DNA of 64,000 nt, taken from Lysobacterales bacterium (GTDB lineage Bacteria; Pseudomonadota; Gammaproteobacteria; Xanthomonadales; Ahniellaceae). The notes under the pieces were generated by a model. It was given only the letters and a program-made list of their open reading frames with translations, did no database searches and was not told the origin of the DNA. A program made the translations under genes and the position numbers. Below are positions 61,309 through 64,000 of the stretch, in pieces (positions within the stretch are counted from its first letter, which is position 1; every line of letters begins with the position of its first letter). The DNA lies in the NCBI GenBank assembly GCA_016182785.1, contig JACPFU010000006.1:1-64000 (forward strand), given 5' to 3'.

Positions 61309-64000
61309 ATGGCGATCCGCCCGAACTTGCGCTTTGAACCTGTCGACGCCCCAACGCCAACAGCACGCATCATTTCGACCGGTTTCTGCTGCGCCGTGCT
61401 GCTGGCGGTTTCGATGCTGGGCAGGGCGCAGGGGTTCGATGCGTCGACCATGGCGCAGGCCTGGGCTCCGACCGCCTCGTCCTATTGGCACCCGCGTGCG
61501 CTGGTCGATGGGCTGAGCGAAGCCGGCACCTTCGATCCGGTGCAAGTGCTGCGTGATGGTGGCGGCTACGTGCTCGTCGATCGCGACCGCCGTGTCTACG
61601 CCGACGCAAACCTGACGCCGCTGCGGCAGGCGCGCAACCACCTTCCGGTGAGTTCCTGGCAACGCATCGCGCTGCTGCCGAACGATGCGATGGTGTCCTT
61701 GAATCAGCCGCCTGATCCCTACTGCGATCTCTATGCGGGCACGGCACATGGCGAGCAGACGTGGTCCGCGCATTTCATCGAGGCGGGTTGCGAAGCCGCG
61801 AGCTTCGACCGCTTCGGCACCCTGTTCGCAACGGACTATTTTGGAACCCGCGCAGTAGCCGCCGACGGGCGGGCGGTTCTTCTCGATCCGACGAGTGGAG
61901 ATGCATTTCCGGGCGACTGGACGCATGCCGCGCCCGCGGGTGGCGCCTACGTCTACATCGACCACGGCGAGGAACCGTCGCAAATCTCCGCCTACGGTCC
62001 AACGCTGGACCTGCGCTGGCGCAAATCACTGCAGAGTCTTCCCCGACACGGGAATTACGCCCACTGGGCCTCTGCACCCGGGCATCTGGTGCTCGTCGCC
62101 GGAAACTCGGAGACCTTGACGGCATTGCGCATCGATCCGGAAACCGGCGATGCGGCCGCGATCCCCGCAAGTCAGGGAAACTTGGGAAGCTACCTCGTGG
62201 CCATTGCCATGGATGACGATGGACGGGTGACCGCGTTGGCCGGGGACGCTGCCGGCAATCTGCGCTTGCAGCGATTCGACACCGATGACACGGTGCAAAC
62301 GCTGCGCTCGGGACGCGACCTCGATTGCGCGTATTTCCAATTCACGATGTACGGCTGCGCGCTGACCAGCGTCGGCGAACACACCTATTGGGTCGAACAC
62401 GACGACGACGGCCGCGCGCGGTTGTACCGCGTGACGGGCAACGGCGAGCCGCAGCTTGCTTGGCAGAGCCAACAACCGGTCGGGAACATCGCGTTCGGCG
62501 CCGATGGCAGCATCGTCGTGATCACCGGCGATGCCACCGGCCGATACAGCAGCTTCGATCACGCGCCGAACCGCCAGATCATTCGCATCGGCACAGCGCC
62601 AACCGGTGGCATCACCACGCATTCACCGCTGGCCCTCGCCGGCGGCGTCGAACCGGTCTACGCCCAGTACCTGCATCTCGAAGGCGGCGATGTGCTGGAA
62701 GTGGCGCAGGGCCATGTCGACTATTCGCTCCTCGCGACCTCGCGGCTGCGGCCGTGGTCGATTCGCCGCATTGACGCCGACGGCCAGGTGTTGTGGCAGA
62801 GGTCCTACACCGATGACGGCTACTACTTCGAATTCGGCACCAGCGCCACCCAGGTTTGCGCGCGCGTGCATGGCACCGTAGCGGAACCGAATGATGCAGG
62901 CGGTCGCTTGCGTTGTCTCGCGGTAGCGGACGGCGCACTGGTGATGGACCGCACCATCGAAGGCACGATCGTGCCCAACTTGCCGACCATCGTCACCGGC
63001 ACGCCAGGCAAGCTGTTTCTGAACCAGCGTGCCAACGCCGCCGGCAGTACACCCGAACTGGCGAAGCTGATGTTGCTGGAAGGCGACACCCCATCACGCG
63101 AGATGGTGGTCACCGACCTCGACGCCACGCATGGCCTCGGCGCCGACGGCCGTCTGGCCCTGGCCTACGGAGCCGAGGGAGCGAAGCAACTGTTGCTGGT
63201 CGATGCCAGCGGCAACCCCGGCGCGGCGCAAGCGCTGCCAACCTCGATCCAGCGTGTGCATAGCCTCGCATTCGGGGCCGAAGGCGACTTGTGGATGAAC
63301 TTCGCCCACCACAACGAGGCCGGCCCGCGTATCGCGCGGATCGGAAACGACGCGCAGTTCATCGACGCATTCCATCCCGCAGTGATGGGCACGCGCGTCG
63401 AGCAGGTGGTCGCCACACCCCACGGCCGTCTGATCCGGATGGGTACGCGAGGCATGGATTTCTCGGGCGATCCAGCCCCGACCAGTGCACTGCTGGTGAG
63501 CGACGAGGGCGCGCTGCGCTGGCAGCACGCGGCCAGTGCGCAGGAACGCATCGATGCCATGGTCCTGGCCGGCGAGCGCCTGCAGTTGCTGGTGCGGAGC
63601 AACACGACCGCCTATCTCGATGAACTCGATCTCGCCAGTGGCCTGACCATTCGACGTATCGACCTGCCCCTGCCCACCACTCGCGATCGATACGGCAGCA
63701 GCGTGTTTCCGACCGTAGCGCTGGATGCGCTCGACCACGTATCGACCGTGCACCGCAAGCCGGGGCGCGTCGTGCTGGGGGACGCCGGCATCGCGGCGCC
63801 AATGGATTTGACCAGCCTCGGTCCCGCCCTGACCGGAGCCTGGCAACTTGACGATCTTGGCGGCCAGGGGCTGGTGCTCGACTATCACGCCGCGAGTCGA
63901 ACCCTGTCCGCTGCCTGGTTCACGCACGATGGCCAGCCCTACCCGAGACACGAAAACCTGCGCTGGAACACGTTGGTCGGCAACGTCGCGTCCCCTACCA
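61309..64000 (+). CDS. Tandem paralogue of the beta-propeller secreted protein, 3' end outside the window
   Basis: 897 codons are visible and open to the window end. ATG 61309 is proposed; the ribosome site is poor and the signal peptide has a long polar start (about 20 residues) before IISTGFCCAVLLAVSML. The body repeats the same propeller style (RRIDADGQVLWQRSY, LLVSDEGALRWQHA). The first GQG module begins near 63820 (LTGAWQLDDLGGQGLVLDY, LSAAWFTHDGQ, LRWNTLVGN), aligning with LTGVWMIPGLGGQGF of the upstream gene. The order and spacing of parts match 57895-61146, so it is an old tandem duplicate with diverged sequence. Confidence 0.82.
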   Translation, partial: MAIRPNLRFEPVDAPTPTARIISTGFCCAVLLAVSMLGRAQGFDASTMAQAWAPTASSYWHPRALVDGLSEAGTFDPVQVLRDGGGYVLVDRDRRVYADANLTPLRQARNHLPVSSWQRIALLPNDAMVSLNQPPDPYCDLYAGTAHGEQTWSAHFIEAGCEAASFDRFGTLFATDYFGTRAVAADGRAVLLDPTSGDAFPGDWTHAAPAGGAYVYIDHGEEPSQISAYGPTLDLRWRKSLQSLPRHGNYAHWASAPGHLVLVAGNSETLTALRIDPETGDAAAIPASQGNLGSYLVAIAMDDDGRVTALAGDAAGNLRLQRFDTDDTVQTLRSGRDLDCAYFQFTMYGCALTSVGEHTYWVEHDDDGRARLYRVTGNGEPQLAWQSQQPVGNIAFGADGSIVVITGDATGRYSSFDHAPNRQIIRIGTAPTGGITTHSPLALAGGVEPVYAQYLHLEGGDVLEVAQGHVDYSLLATSRLRPWSIRRIDADGQVLWQRSYTDDGYYFEFGTSATQVCARVHGTVAEPNDAGGRLRCLAVADGALVMDRTIEGTIVPNLPTIVTGTPGKLFLNQRANAAGSTPELAKLMLLEGDTPSREMVVTDLDATHGLGADGRLALAYGAEGAKQLLLVDASGNPGAAQALPTSIQRVHSLAFGAEGDLWMNFAHHNEAGPRIARIGNDAQFIDAFHPAVMGTRVEQVVATPHGRLIRMGTRGMDFSGDPAPTSALLVSDEGALRWQHAASAQERIDAMVLAGERLQLLVRSNTTAYLDELDLASGLTIRRIDLPLPTTRDRYGSSVFPTVALDALDHVSTVHRKPGRVVLGDAGIAAPMDLTSLGPALTGAWQLDDLGGQGLVLDYHAASRTLSAAWFTHDGQPYPRHENLRWNTLVGNVASPT

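Overview
The window is high-GC DNA with closely packed genes, many joined by ATGA or TGATG overlaps. Gene content (gltX-zur, queA-tgt, pyrD-murB, pgk, hemN-fnr, metK) and the exoprotein families point to a Gammaproteobacterium of the Lysobacterales/Xanthomonadales type. That placement is inference from gene style, not from a marker gene.

Layout. Positions 1-2985 hold an ECF sigma factor with a Ser/Thr kinase (minus strand, kinase cut by the window edge) and a divergent TMEM43-like membrane protein. Positions 3000-14900 are an exoprotein island: three fibre-like proteins with collagen and/or YadA-type head repeats (two of them frameshifted at the same shared site), two very small secreted proteins, an RCC1-repeat giant and one vapBC pair. 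Positions 14991-18307 carry a second ECF sigma/kinase pair. Positions 18323-29235 hold a second RCC1 giant (minus strand) and three large secreted proteins, two of them with Calx-beta domains. From 29270 to 47036 the content is mostly housekeeping: cytochrome c, VOC protein, gltX-zur-aspartoacylase-like operon, two more vapBC loci, queA-tgt, pyrD-murB, a PLD-like cargo gene between two copies of the murB 3' end, a HAD phosphatase, pgk, hemN-fnr, a SirB2-like protein and an MgtC-like protein. Positions 47052-47292 are repeats. Positions 47317-53126 form an anaerobic/iron block: TonB receptor, divergent nirS with an extra haem c domain, and a porin, with FNR-type boxes between the first two. Then come scoAB, a secreted M64-type peptidase, metK, and two tandem beta-propeller secreted proteins, the second cut by the window end.

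Two signals link the accessory genes. (1) Eight predicted secreted proteins of unrelated architecture end in the same short tag, roughly [LI]-F-x-[DNS]-G-F-E within 0-3 residues of the C-terminus, with no transmembrane tail. This looks like a sorting or processing signal I cannot assign to a named system. (2) Five of the exoprotein transcription units share a bipartite upstream motif, TGGCGGG, exactly 14 nt, then GTCGTGG (GCCGTGG in one), on both strands. Two more share GCGAAA, exactly 17 nt, then CGTATGG. Both look like ECF-type promoters, and two ECF sigma/kinase switches lie in the same region. A working model, which is inference, is a kinase-gated sigma regulon for tagged surface and extracellular proteins.
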